Below are positions 27,232 through 35,505 of a stretch of DNA of 64,000 nucleotides, piece after piece. This DNA comes from Mycobacterium sp. E2733 (GTDB lineage Bacteria; Actinomycetota; Actinomycetes; Mycobacteriales; Mycobacteriaceae), in assembly GCF_001667585.1 (NCBI RefSeq), contig NZ_LZJZ01000061.1, positions 62,001 to 126,000 of the forward strand, given 5' to 3'. Positions within the stretch are counted from its first letter, which is position 1, and each line of letters starts with the position of its first letter. A model generated the notes under the pieces. That model was not told the origin of the DNA. It searched no databases and saw only the letters and a program-made list of their open reading frames with translations. The translations under genes and the position numbers were made by a program.

Positions 27232-27245
27232 TCCAGCATCCTAGC

Positions 27246-27264
27246 AACATTCATCTTGTATGTT
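27246..27264. promoter_or_regulatory. operator A1 upstream of the TetR gene
   Basis: AACATTCA-TCT-TGTATGTT is an 8-3-8 inverted repeat with 7 of 8 arm pairs matching, 15 bp upstream of the TetR start codon. The same layout recurs at 28450-28468 and 30736-30754, pointing to autoregulation by this TetR protein. Confidence 0.7.
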
Positions 27265-27271
27265 GAGCTGC

Positions 27272-28375
27272 TCAGCGCACGATGCCGATCACCGGCATCA
27301 GCCCGAGGTCGCTGTGGGACTTGAACCCCGGCGGTGCGTCACAGATGGCGGGAATGGTGTTCACCGGCTCCATCGCCGTCCACGCATAGCCGACGTAGCC
27401 GGGTTTGGCAGTGTCGCGAGCTTTCTGGTCACCGCGCAGAACTAATTCGGTGCCCGGGTCGCCCTCAATCACGATCCTGTAGTGGTAGTAGGGCTCCCAG
27501 TCAGGTTTGGGTTTTATGGCGTCGTGTTCGACGAACGAGTACAGCTCGTGCAGCGTGATGAACGGCCTGCCGTCTACCCATGCCGTCCAGAGATGATGCT
27601 GGGCGGCGACGGTTCCCTTTTTGATCACGCCCTTTAGGCCGGGCATGTCCATATCTGCGGTGCCCTCGTACGGGATGTCGCGGGTTGCGATGCCGAGCTT
27701 GACCTCCGTCGTAAACTTCTCCACGGTTTTGCCCAGTCCTTCCACGACCATGGTCAGCGACTGTGCGAACAGCGACCAGGCGTCGGCGAAGAGATTGCCC
27801 TTGGCGAACTCGTCCGGCGTCTTCCCAAAGCCCATCTCGTCTAGATACTTCAAGGTGTCTTTGTTGAAGTTGACCGCCTCGTAGATGTGGATGTGGTCGG
27901 TCCTGCCGACGATCCGGGCCAAGGTGAGCACTAGCAGGTCCGCGGCGTAGCCGGGATGGATTCCGCCGCCGTGGAACGACGTCGCACCCTCGGCGCATGC
28001 GGCCTCGATCTTTTCGATGTCAACCGCGTTGGCCTCGGTTCGATGCCACCACGCGCCACCCGAGGCGACGACGTTCTTGCCGCCGCGCAGCAGTCGGCAG
28101 ATCTCGTCGACGTCTGACCACAGCGGCGCATAGAACACGCAGTCCGCGTCTAACGCCTCGAGCGCGTCCTTGTCGGTGGTGGCCAAAACGCCGATGGCTG
28201 GAACCCCGACGAGCTCGCCGGCGTCTTTGCCCACCTTCTCCGGGCGATTGCACAGCACCCCCACGACTTCGAAGACGGGGTTGTGCGCCATGTGGCGCAG
28301 CGCGAGCGTCCCGACATTGCCCATGCCCCACTGGATGACGCGGTACTTCTTGCCGGTGGTCGATTCGACGGACAT
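27272..28375 (-). CDS. DapB-like NAD(P) oxidoreductase, DAP-dehydrogenase-like family, copy 1
   Basis: A 367-residue protein with N-terminal Rossmann fold (RVIQWGMGNVGTLALRHMAH, GxGxxG) and a DAP_DH_C-like C-terminal domain. Family marks shared by all six copies are a PG motif (GIHPGYAADLL), MGFGKTPDEF and the end motif NTIPAICDAPPGF. The only biochemically known relatives I recall are 2,4-diaminopentanoate dehydrogenases, but the catabolic P450 context suggests another substrate. It heads a minus-strand series with the TetR, SDR and alcohol dehydrogenase genes. Operator A2 lies in its divergent promoter region. The decayed fragment at 24352-24474 is closest to this copy. Confidence 0.8.
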   Translation of the reverse strand: MSVESTTGKKYRVIQWGMGNVGTLALRHMAHNPVFEVVGVLCNRPEKVGKDAGELVGVPAIGVLATTDKDALEALDADCVFYAPLWSDVDEICRLLRGGKNVVASGGAWWHRTEANAVDIEKIEAACAEGATSFHGGGIHPGYAADLLVLTLARIVGRTDHIHIYEAVNFNKDTLKYLDEMGFGKTPDEFAKGNLFADAWSLFAQSLTMVVEGLGKTVEKFTTEVKLGIATRDIPYEGTADMDMPGLKGVIKKGTVAAQHHLWTAWVDGRPFITLHELYSFVEHDAIKPKPDWEPYYHYRIVIEGDPGTELVLRGDQKARDTAKPGYVGYAWTAMEPVNTIPAICDAPPGFKSHSDLGLMPVIGIVR

Positions 28376-28449
28376 GGCGGCGACGCTACCAATACCCGGT
28401 AATCCGTATATGCGGTTTCGTAAACGCGCATTTCCGTTGGCCGGCGGAC

Positions 28450-28468
28450 AACCTTCGTATTGTATGTT
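28450..28468. promoter_or_regulatory. operator A2, overlapping a leaderless -10 element
   Basis: AACCTTCG-TAT-TGTATGTT has the same 8-3-8 layout as A1; the right arm TGTATGTT is identical to A1 and 5 of 8 arm pairs match. Its last six bases (TATGTT, 28463-28468) fit a TANNNT -10 hexamer at -12 to -7 of the ATG at 28475. That leaves no room for a ribosome site, so the plus-strand gene looks leaderless and would be blocked by repressor binding. Confidence 0.65.
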
Positions 28469-28474
28469 GCCCTA

Positions 28475-29620
28475 ATGGCAGACGAAGAGGTTCGCGCGTA
28501 CGGATCGGTTGCGCCGTTGAAAGTGGGCTTGCTCAACGATTATCCGACCCGAGCTGGCACCGAGAATGACACTCTCGACACACTGCGGTTGGTCTTCGAC
28601 GAGGCGGTCGCCGCCGGCCTGGTCGACCGGCCGATAGAACTGGTGGAACGCCATGTGATCGGCCTGCCCAACGGCACGTACCACGCCGTGGAGACCGCCT
28701 ACGACGAGCTGGTCGCCGAGGGGTGCCTCGCGATCTACGGTCCGTATGTCTCCGACAATGCGGTGCCATTGGCCGCGCACGCCGATCGGGTGGCCAAGGT
28801 TCCCAACATCATCCTGTCGGGCTCCGAGGGGGCGCTCGGCGAGTGGACGTTTGCGCTCAACAACGGATCGATGCCCGAAGAGCCGGTGATGCTGGCCGCC
28901 GTGATGCTCGGGGACGGCCGGTCGCGGATAGCCATCGCCTACGAAGTATCTCTGATCGGCAAGGAGTACCTGGCATTCGCCGAAAAGGCCTATTCGGCTG
29001 CCGGATTGAAGGTCGTCACCACAGTGGCGATACCGCAGGTGGAAGCCGACAAGTCCAAGGTCGTCAACGAGCTGCGGGATGCCGAGCCGGACGCTCTGGT
29101 GCATGTCGGGTTCGGCCATGGGCTGTGGGGCTTCACCGACGCCCTGCTGGCGGTGGGATGGGATCCACCGCGGTACACCACCACCGCATTTGAGATGGCT
29201 CACATCAACGCCGAGTGGATGCGACAGTTGTCGGGCTGGGTCGGGCTGGATAGCTACGACGAGCGCAATCTCGTTGGGCAGGCGTTCCTGGATCGTTTCG
29301 AGGTCCGGTTCGGCCGCAGGCCGGCACATTCGATGCCCGGCCTGACGCACGACGTGGCGACGGTGATCGTGCGCGGGCTCGCTGCGGCGCGCCCGTTGAC
29401 CGGGGCCGGCGTCAAGCAGGGCATCGAGCAGGTCAAACTGGTCCCGTCGGCCAGCGGCGCGCCGGGGACTTTCTTGCGGTTCGGACGCTACATCCGGCAG
29501 GGCTGGATGGGGACGGACTACCTGATCGCCCGCCGTGTGCTGCCCGACGGCTCGGCTCATGTATTTCATGCGACGCCCAGTGACCACATCTCACGCGCGG
29601 TTGGTGTCGGCCCCTGCTAG
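28475..29620 (+). CDS. solute-binding-fold protein (branched-chain amino acid type) without signal peptide
   Basis: A 381-residue periplasmic-binding-protein type I fold: LKVGLLNDYPTRAGTENDTL, the CLAIYGPYVSDNAVPLAAHA strand-loop, NIILSGSEGALGEWTFALNN, and SRIAIAYEVSLIGKEYLAFA at the second lobe. The N-terminus MADEEVRAYGSVAPLKVGLL has no hydrophobic segment or lipobox, and no permease or ATPase gene is near. It therefore probably acts in the cytoplasm as a ligand-binding, AmiC-like protein rather than as transporter part. It appears leaderless with operator A2 over its promoter, and overlaps the convergent DapB-like copy 2 by 30 bp. Confidence 0.75.
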   Translation: MADEEVRAYGSVAPLKVGLLNDYPTRAGTENDTLDTLRLVFDEAVAAGLVDRPIELVERHVIGLPNGTYHAVETAYDELVAEGCLAIYGPYVSDNAVPLAAHADRVAKVPNIILSGSEGALGEWTFALNNGSMPEEPVMLAAVMLGDGRSRIAIAYEVSLIGKEYLAFAEKAYSAAGLKVVTTVAIPQVEADKSKVVNELRDAEPDALVHVGFGHGLWGFTDALLAVGWDPPRYTTTAFEMAHINAEWMRQLSGWVGLDSYDERNLVGQAFLDRFEVRFGRRPAHSMPGLTHDVATVIVRGLAAARPLTGAGVKQGIEQVKLVPSASGAPGTFLRFGRYIRQGWMGTDYLIARRVLPDGSAHVFHATPSDHISRAVGVGPC

Positions 29621-30685
29621 CTGGATCGCCCCGAACACCGGCGCGGTGACAATGCCCGGCGGCTGAGCCAGCACATAGGGAATCGCGCGAACCGCGCCCA
29701 TCGCGATCATCAGGTGGCCAGGCTGGGCGTGCTGACCCGTCGGCGCCTGCTCGTCCCACCCGACGTCGAGCTGCAATTCGAAGCTCGGCACGCCCTTGAT
29801 GACGGCGCGGATCAGCGGCGCCTTCTCCCCGCGGGTCAGCGGTTTCAACCCCCACTGCGGGAGATCGCGGGTGAGCAACCATTCCTCGTGAATCGCGAGC
29901 AGTGGCCGGCCCGCCCAATGACCGACCCATGAGAACCGCTGTCCCACTACCGTTCCCGCCTCGATCGTGCCGGCGAGCACCTCGATGTCGTGGGGGAGCG
30001 TGGTTGCGTCCACTGACACCTCGACATGCGAGAGCGTGACCCCAAGGACGTCGGCCGTCGCGTTGAGCGCCTGCCGGTAGGCCATGTCCAGCTTCTTGAT
30101 GATCGGCGAGTCGATGCTGACGTCCTCGGGTGGCCGTCCCATGCCCATGAGGTCGACGAGCATGGGCCGGCTGTCGACGGCGGACACGTCGGTCGCCTCG
30201 TACAGATCGATCCGGTCGATCGTCTTGCTCAATCCGGTCACCGTGGCGACCAGGCGCTCGAACATGAAGCCCGGATTCTCACCCGCCGCGTGGAAGCGGG
30301 ACCCGCCGACGCGACAGGCTTCGACAAAGGCCCCCTCGGTCTCCGCGCCGTAGGTGGGGAGATGGTTGTACGACGTGGTGGAGATGACGTTGGTGCCGGC
30401 GGCAAGCAGCCGGCAGATGTCCTCGGCATTGGTCTCTACGGCATGGGCCTTGCTGGCGGCGTGGACGACGACGTCGGCGCCCAATGCGACGATCTCGTCC
30501 TTGTTTGCGGTGGCCACCACTCCGGTGGTGGGCGGCAACCCGCACAACGCGCCCGCGTCCTGACCGGCCTTGGCGGGGTTGTACACCAGCACACCGACCA
30601 ACTGGTAATCAGGATTCTCAATCAGTTCCTGCAGCGCGGCACGGCCCACGGCGCCTGTAGCCCATTGCACGACTCGAGTTGCCAA
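29591..30685 (-). CDS. DapB-like NAD(P) oxidoreductase, DAP-dehydrogenase-like family, copy 2
   Basis: A 364-residue paralog starting MATRVVQWATGAVGRAALQE (GxGxxG intact). Shared marks are AGENPGFMFERLVATVTGLS, MGMGRPPEDV and AIPYVLAQPPGI near the end. The middle region (SHVEVSVDATTLPHDIEVLA, SWVGHWAGRPLLAIHEEWLL) matches the beta-domain pattern seen in the other copies. It is divergent from the P450 at 30810 across operator A3, so both probably answer to the same TetR. Its 3' end runs 30 bp into the convergent binding-protein gene. Confidence 0.8.
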   Translation of the reverse strand: MATRVVQWATGAVGRAALQELIENPDYQLVGVLVYNPAKAGQDAGALCGLPPTTGVVATANKDEIVALGADVVVHAASKAHAVETNAEDICRLLAAGTNVISTTSYNHLPTYGAETEGAFVEACRVGGSRFHAAGENPGFMFERLVATVTGLSKTIDRIDLYEATDVSAVDSRPMLVDLMGMGRPPEDVSIDSPIIKKLDMAYRQALNATADVLGVTLSHVEVSVDATTLPHDIEVLAGTIEAGTVVGQRFSWVGHWAGRPLLAIHEEWLLTRDLPQWGLKPLTRGEKAPLIRAVIKGVPSFELQLDVGWDEQAPTGQHAQPGHLMIAMGAVRAIPYVLAQPPGIVTAPVFGAIQLAGADTNRA

Positions 30686-30735
30686 TCGAACGCTCCTGAT
30701 TGCTCTTTCGGCGATCCACGGTTATTGATGCCCTC

Positions 30736-30754
30736 AACCTACATCATGTAGGTT
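30736..30754. promoter_or_regulatory. operator A3, perfect 8-3-8 palindrome
   Basis: AACCTACA-TCA-TGTAGGTT has fully matching 8-bp arms and is the best copy of motif A. It lies between divergent DapB-like copy 2 (start 30685) and the P450 (start 30810). A TATGTT -10-like hexamer at 30771-30776 places the palindrome over the -35 region of the P450 promoter. Confidence 0.75.
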
Positions 30755-30809
30755 TTCAACCAGTAAGGCGTATGTTGTGCGAGCCTATGCACGAGTGAGG
30801 AGTCGTCAC

Positions 30810-32048
30810 ATGGCCGAGCCGGCGACTATCGAGGAGCTTGAACAAAGCATTCGAGACGCACAGGACAGATTCAACCAAGGCATGGGCGCCGACGGCGACG
30901 CGTCGCCATATCCGATGCTGAAGGAACTTCGCGCGCAGAGCCCGGTGCACGCCGGCTGGCCGGAGATGGGGATTGTCGGCAATTCGGGAGACGGTCCGCC
31001 GACCTTCACCGCCTATACGTTCGATACCGTCAAGGCCATCTTCACCGACAACAGGACCTTCAGCACCCGCTGCTACGAAGATGTCGTTCGGCCGCTCCAG
31101 GGCCCGACGATCCTGGAGATGCAGGAACCCGAACACGCGGTCTACCGCAAACTGCATGAGTTCGCGTTCGCCCGCTCGTCGATGAAGCGCTGGGATGCTG
31201 AACTTGTCGGTCCCTTGGTGGAAAGAACCATTGCAAAATTCAAGGACGCCAAGCGTGCCGATCTCGTCGATGCGGTGTTCATGCCGATCCCGGTGCGGGT
31301 GATTGCGGCACTGCTGGGGCTTCCGAATGCCGACGTGCTGCAGTTTCATCGGCTCGCGATCGACCTGCTGGGCTTCCGCGGGGACATGGAAACTGCGTTG
31401 CGCGCATCGGCCGAGATGAGGGAGTACTTCGTCGGGATACTTGCCGACAAACGCAAAGCCCCCAAGGACGACATGGTTTCGATTCTGGCCGGTGCCGAAG
31501 TCAACGGCGTAAAGATGTCCGACGAACAGATCTACGGTTTCATGCGCAACCTGCTGCCGGCCGGCGCGGAGACGACCTCGCGGTCGACGGCCAGTCTTGC
31601 CCTCGCGCTCTTGACGCATCCCGACCAACTCGACGCCGTTCGCGACGATCGCACCTTGCTGCCTCAGGCCATCGAGGAAGGGATCCGCTGGGAAACCCCG
31701 CTGCTCAACTTCATGCGCGAGGTCACCTGCAATACCGAGATCGGTGGAGTGCAGATTTCCAAGGGGGCAACCATGATGCTCAGTTTGGGAAGCGCGAATC
31801 ACGACGAGACGCGTTGGGACGAACCAGAAAAGTTCGACATCTTTCGGGAGCGTAAGCCGCACATCGGGTTTGCTCACGGCGCACACGTGTGCCTTGGTAT
31901 GCACTTGGCCCGGCTTGAGACCACCAAAATTTTCAATGCGCTCTTCGACGAACTCCCCGGTCTTCGGCTTGACCCCGACGCACCCCCGCCGTACATCACC
32001 GGCACGATGTTCCGTTCCCCGCCCCGCCTCGACGTCGTGTGGGATTGA
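30810..32048 (+). CDS. cytochrome P450 (first of four)
   Basis: ATG at 30810 is preceded by GAGGAG at good spacing and gives 412 residues. The I-helix motif is LLPAGAETTSRSTA, the K-helix ExxR is EEGIRWETP, and the haem loop is FAHGAHVCLGMHLARLET with Cys about 361. No membrane anchor is present, so it is a soluble class I P450 needing ferredoxin and a reductase such as FprA. It is followed 12 bp later by DapB-like copy 3, which suggests the dehydrogenase acts on the hydroxylated product. The subfamily was not assigned. Confidence 0.93.
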   Translation: MAEPATIEELEQSIRDAQDRFNQGMGADGDASPYPMLKELRAQSPVHAGWPEMGIVGNSGDGPPTFTAYTFDTVKAIFTDNRTFSTRCYEDVVRPLQGPTILEMQEPEHAVYRKLHEFAFARSSMKRWDAELVGPLVERTIAKFKDAKRADLVDAVFMPIPVRVIAALLGLPNADVLQFHRLAIDLLGFRGDMETALRASAEMREYFVGILADKRKAPKDDMVSILAGAEVNGVKMSDEQIYGFMRNLLPAGAETTSRSTASLALALLTHPDQLDAVRDDRTLLPQAIEEGIRWETPLLNFMREVTCNTEIGGVQISKGATMMLSLGSANHDETRWDEPEKFDIFRERKPHIGFAHGAHVCLGMHLARLETTKIFNALFDELPGLRLDPDAPPPYITGTMFRSPPRLDVVWD

Positions 32049-32060
32049 GAGAGGTATGCG

Positions 32061-33107
32061 ATGACACGGGTGATCCAGTGGGCCACTGGCGTTACCGGGA
32101 TGATGTCGCTTCGTCACGTCATCGAACGAGCGGATCTGGAACTGGTCGGGGTGCGCGTCTACGACCCCGCGAAGACGGGAGTGGACGCCGGCACGCTGTG
32201 CGGTCGCGGCAAAGTCGGACTTCACACCACCGCCGATCGCGACGAGATCATCAGCACCGACGCGGACGTGGTGCTCTACATGGGCAAGGTCGAGACAGAC
32301 ACACCGGCCTGTTTTGCCGACGTCTGCGAGCTGCTCGCGTCAGGCAAGAACGTCGTAGCCACCGGAAGCCGGTTCATCCACCCCCGGTCGCTGCATGCCT
32401 CGTTGGCAGATGGCATCGAGAATGCCTGTCGCACAGGGCAATCCTCATTCCTCGGACTCGGGTTATATCCGGGATTCGTCGGCGAATCACTGGCGCCCAT
32501 CCTGTCGCGACTCACCTCCCGCGCCGGGCGGATCAGCGTCCGTGAGGTGCTGAACTACTCGACCTACGCCAGCCACGATCTGATCTTCAATGCCATGGGT
32601 TTCGGGCACACGCCCGACGACACGACGCCGCTGCTGACGAACACCGAGTACGCGGCGAGCGCCTGGATCGGCAGTGCCACCGTGCTGGCGCAGTCGTTGG
32701 GGCTGAAGATCAGGTCCGTGCAGGGGTTCCGCGACGTCCGGACCACCTCGCGGGCGTTGACGGTGGCCGCCGGCGAGGTTCCCGCGGGCACGGTCGCTGC
32801 CATACGATTCGGTGTCGAGGCAGATTGCGGTGCAACCATATTGGCTGTCGAGCACCTCACCCGCATGGCCGATGACCTCGCGCCGGACTGGCCGACGGAG
32901 ATCGGATACGAGGTGAGCTTCGACGGCGAGCCGAACCTGAGGTGCCGCCTCGTGATCGGCTCGCACGACGAGGATCACGCCAAACAAGGCTGCTTGGCCA
33001 CCGCCATGCATGCGATCAATGCGATACCGAAGGTGATGGCGGCCGATCCGGGCCTCTACGACATCTCCACGATCGCCCCATTTGTCGCGCACTGGACAAA
33101 CGGCTAA
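32061..33107 (+). CDS. DapB-like NAD(P) oxidoreductase, DAP-dehydrogenase-like family, copy 3
   Basis: A 348-residue protein starting MTRVIQWATGVTGMMSLRHV, the shortest of the six. Family marks are GLGLYPGFVGESLAPILSRL, MGFGHTPDDT and HAINAIPKVMAADPGL. An AGAGAGG ribosome site lies 7 bp before the ATG. It is in an operon with the P450 at 30810 and convergent with copy 4, their stops sharing the 4-base CTAA overlap at 33104-33107. Confidence 0.8.
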   Translation: MTRVIQWATGVTGMMSLRHVIERADLELVGVRVYDPAKTGVDAGTLCGRGKVGLHTTADRDEIISTDADVVLYMGKVETDTPACFADVCELLASGKNVVATGSRFIHPRSLHASLADGIENACRTGQSSFLGLGLYPGFVGESLAPILSRLTSRAGRISVREVLNYSTYASHDLIFNAMGFGHTPDDTTPLLTNTEYAASAWIGSATVLAQSLGLKIRSVQGFRDVRTTSRALTVAAGEVPAGTVAAIRFGVEADCGATILAVEHLTRMADDLAPDWPTEIGYEVSFDGEPNLRCRLVIGSHDEDHAKQGCLATAMHAINAIPKVMAADPGLYDISTIAPFVAHWTNG

Positions 33108-34201
33108 AGCGCACCCGCACTTCGATTGCCAAAACCGGTATAGCTGTGGATCAGTGGGAGATCGGCCATTGTCGCGAACCCTGCCGGTGCGGCGCACACG
33201 GCCGGAATGGCGTTGACGATTTGCATGGCGACGGTGATCAGTCCGGCTCTGACGTGCTCCTCGATGGAGGCCTCGCGCGAAAAGCTGGCCAGGGGGAAAA
33301 AATGCGTGCGCATGGATGGATCGCCCTCGATGGTCAGCGTCCAACCGTCGAGAGGTTTAGGCCAGTGCTCCGGGTACTCGCCGCCGACCGTCCACAGTGT
33401 CTCGAACTCGACCAGCGTCTCGCCGTTGCGTTGACCAACGAAATTCCACCGCTGCCCGGCTGTCGTACCGGCTTTGACAACGTGGTTAAAAATGTACAAG
33501 TCCTTTGGCGCGGGGACGGTTTCGAGCGTGACCGAGACATCATCGATGTCGCCATTCAACGCGTCAGAGATGAACCATGTCTGCTCGACGAACAGTCGCG
33601 TCAAGAAGCTGAGGTACTCGTTGGCCGTCGGCGTGACTTCGTCGGGCGGTCGACCGAACCACATCCCGTCGAAGGTGATCCCGGTGCTCTCCCACAGCGT
33701 CCAGTCGGCCCGCTCCTGCAGCGTGATCTGATCGATGGTGCGGCTCATCCCAGACAGCGCCAGCGGCAGCACCCCGGACAGGTTTCCCGGATTCAGGCCG
33801 CTGCCGTGGATGGTGCTGTTGCCCTTGTCACATGCGGCCTGCAGGCGCACGCGGTCGGCTTCGGGAATGCGTCGCGGGTGGAACAGGAACGCCGGCGTTG
33901 CCACGTTCTTTCCGCTCGCCAATAGAGCGCACACGTCGTCAACATTGGTGAAGGACGGCGCGTACAACACCAAGTCGGCGTCGAGCGCGAGGATCTGCGC
34001 GACGTCGGTGGTTGCGGTGACGCCGATCGGCTCTCTGCCGACCAGCGTTCCGATGTCCACGCCGTTCTTCCCGTCGGAATAAACCCGCGCGCCCACCAAT
34101 TGGAGGTCTGGCCGGTGATCGATGATGGCCCTGACCATCTCGCTGCCCACGGCGCCGGTGGCCCACTGGATGACTCGCAGCGGACGGGTGCTGGCGGTCA
34201 A
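33104..34201 (-). CDS. DapB-like NAD(P) oxidoreductase, DAP-dehydrogenase-like family, copy 4
   Basis: A 365-residue protein with RVIQWATGAVGSEMVRAIID as the Rossmann loop, GSGLNPGNLSGVLPLALSGM (Phe after PG replaced by Asn), MWFGRPPDEV and VNAIPAVCAAPAGF. It is the divergent partner of the second P450: the 106-bp region between them holds an operator-B site overlapping the P450 -10. Its 3' end overlaps copy 3 by 4 bp. It shares family motifs with copy 3 but differs greatly elsewhere, so the tail-to-tail pair is not a recent inverted duplication. Confidence 0.8.
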   Translation of the reverse strand: MTASTRPLRVIQWATGAVGSEMVRAIIDHRPDLQLVGARVYSDGKNGVDIGTLVGREPIGVTATTDVAQILALDADLVLYAPSFTNVDDVCALLASGKNVATPAFLFHPRRIPEADRVRLQAACDKGNSTIHGSGLNPGNLSGVLPLALSGMSRTIDQITLQERADWTLWESTGITFDGMWFGRPPDEVTPTANEYLSFLTRLFVEQTWFISDALNGDIDDVSVTLETVPAPKDLYIFNHVVKAGTTAGQRWNFVGQRNGETLVEFETLWTVGGEYPEHWPKPLDGWTLTIEGDPSMRTHFFPLASFSREASIEEHVRAGLITVAMQIVNAIPAVCAAPAGFATMADLPLIHSYTGFGNRSAGAL

Positions 34202-34286
34202 GATCGACTCCCTTCACGTCCCATCGCGGATCTCCAATGTATCGGCAGTGCTGATGTTCTTAAGGCAAACACTCGTTCCGGCAGCC

Positions 34287-34302
34287 GATAACGCCTATTC
34301 TC
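34287..34302. promoter_or_regulatory. operator B site overlapping the P450-2 leaderless promoter
   Basis: GATAAC-GCCT-ATTCTC has the 6-4-6 layout of motif B and the same arms as the site at 59802-59817. TATTCT at 34296-34301 is a TANNNT -10 hexamer at -12 to -7 of the GTG start at 34308, so the gene is probably leaderless and repressible. Confidence 0.6.
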
Positions 34303-34307
34303 ATCCT

Positions 34308-35504
34308 GTGACATACAGGGTGAAGGTTGACCCGTACTACGACCCATTCGACTTCGAGATCGATGACGACCCGTATCCCGTGTGGAAACAGCTGCGCGAT
34401 GTCGCGCCGCTCTACCACAACGACAAGTACGGCTTTTACGCGTTGAGCAGATACGCAGATGTCGCGCGCGAGCTGGTGAATTGGAATGACTACCGGTCCG
34501 GTAAAGGCACGACCATCGAAATCATCCTCAGCGGGGTCGAGGTGCCACCCGGGATCATCCTGTTCGAGGACCCGCCGATTCACGATTCGCACCGGCGATT
34601 GCTGTCAGGGGTGTTCACGCCGCGGCGGATGGCGGCCATCGAACCGCTGGCCAGGGAGTTCTGCCGGCGCGCGCTGGAGCCCCTTGCCGACGCCGACACG
34701 TTCGACTTCATCGCCGACCTCGGCGCGTGGATGCCGATGCGCACGATCGGATACCTGCTGGGCATACCTGAGCACAGGCAGGTCGCGATCCGGCGAAACA
34801 CCGACCGGCTCCTCGAATTGAAAGACGGCGGGTTCGCCCAGGTGGCCGATGACATGCTGACGCGTCAGGGTTCGATGCTGGAGGAGTTCATCGACTGGCG
34901 CTACGATCACCCCTCCGATGATCTGATGACCGAACTGGTCAACGCCGAGGTCGAGGAACCGGACGGTAGCCGCAGGCGGTTGACGCGTGCAGAGGTGCTG
35001 ACCTACACGGGAACCGTCGTGGGCGCCGGCAACGAGACCACGACGCGGTTGATCGGCTTCGCAGGGCAGCTGTTGTCCGATCACCCCGACCAGCGCCGGG
35101 AGCTCGCAGCGGATTTCAGCCTCATTCCCGGGGCGGTCGAGGAAGTGCTGCGCTACGAGGCCCCGTCACCCGTGCAGGCGCGCCATGTGGCCCGTGACGT
35201 CGAACATCATGGGCAGACGGTTGCCGAAGGGTCGGTGATGTTACTAATCAACGGATCCGCGAACCGCGATGAACGCCAGTTCGCCGACGCCGATCGATTC
35301 GACATCCACCGACGGGCGGCGCATCTGTCCTTCGGGCACGGCATCCACTTCTGCCTAGGTGCTGCGCTGGCGCGCGTCCAGGCACGCATTGCGCTTGAGG
35401 AAGTGCTCACCAGATGGACCGACTGGGAAGTCGACTACGACAACGCCAAGCGCGCTCACACCACCAGCGTCCGCGGCTGGGCGAGCCTGCCGGTGCACGT
35501 CTGA
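34308..35504 (+). CDS. cytochrome P450 (second of four)
   Basis: GTG at 34308 gives 398 residues starting VTYRVKVDPYYDPFDFEIDD. The I-helix is TVVGAGNETTTRLIG, ExxR is EEVLRYEAP, and the haem loop is FGHGIHFCLGAALARVQAR with Cys about 349. No ribosome site precedes the start; a -10 hexamer at -12 to -7 supports leaderless expression. Longer in-frame starts exist upstream but would swallow the operator and run into the divergent gene. The AveC-like gene begins 1 bp after the stop, so the two are an operon. Confidence 0.9.
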   Translation: MTYRVKVDPYYDPFDFEIDDDPYPVWKQLRDVAPLYHNDKYGFYALSRYADVARELVNWNDYRSGKGTTIEIILSGVEVPPGIILFEDPPIHDSHRRLLSGVFTPRRMAAIEPLAREFCRRALEPLADADTFDFIADLGAWMPMRTIGYLLGIPEHRQVAIRRNTDRLLELKDGGFAQVADDMLTRQGSMLEEFIDWRYDHPSDDLMTELVNAEVEEPDGSRRRLTRAEVLTYTGTVVGAGNETTTRLIGFAGQLLSDHPDQRRELAADFSLIPGAVEEVLRYEAPSPVQARHVARDVEHHGQTVAEGSVMLLINGSANRDERQFADADRFDIHRRAAHLSFGHGIHFCLGAALARVQARIALEEVLTRWTDWEVDYDNAKRAHTTSVRGWASLPVHV

Positions 35505-35505
35505 C

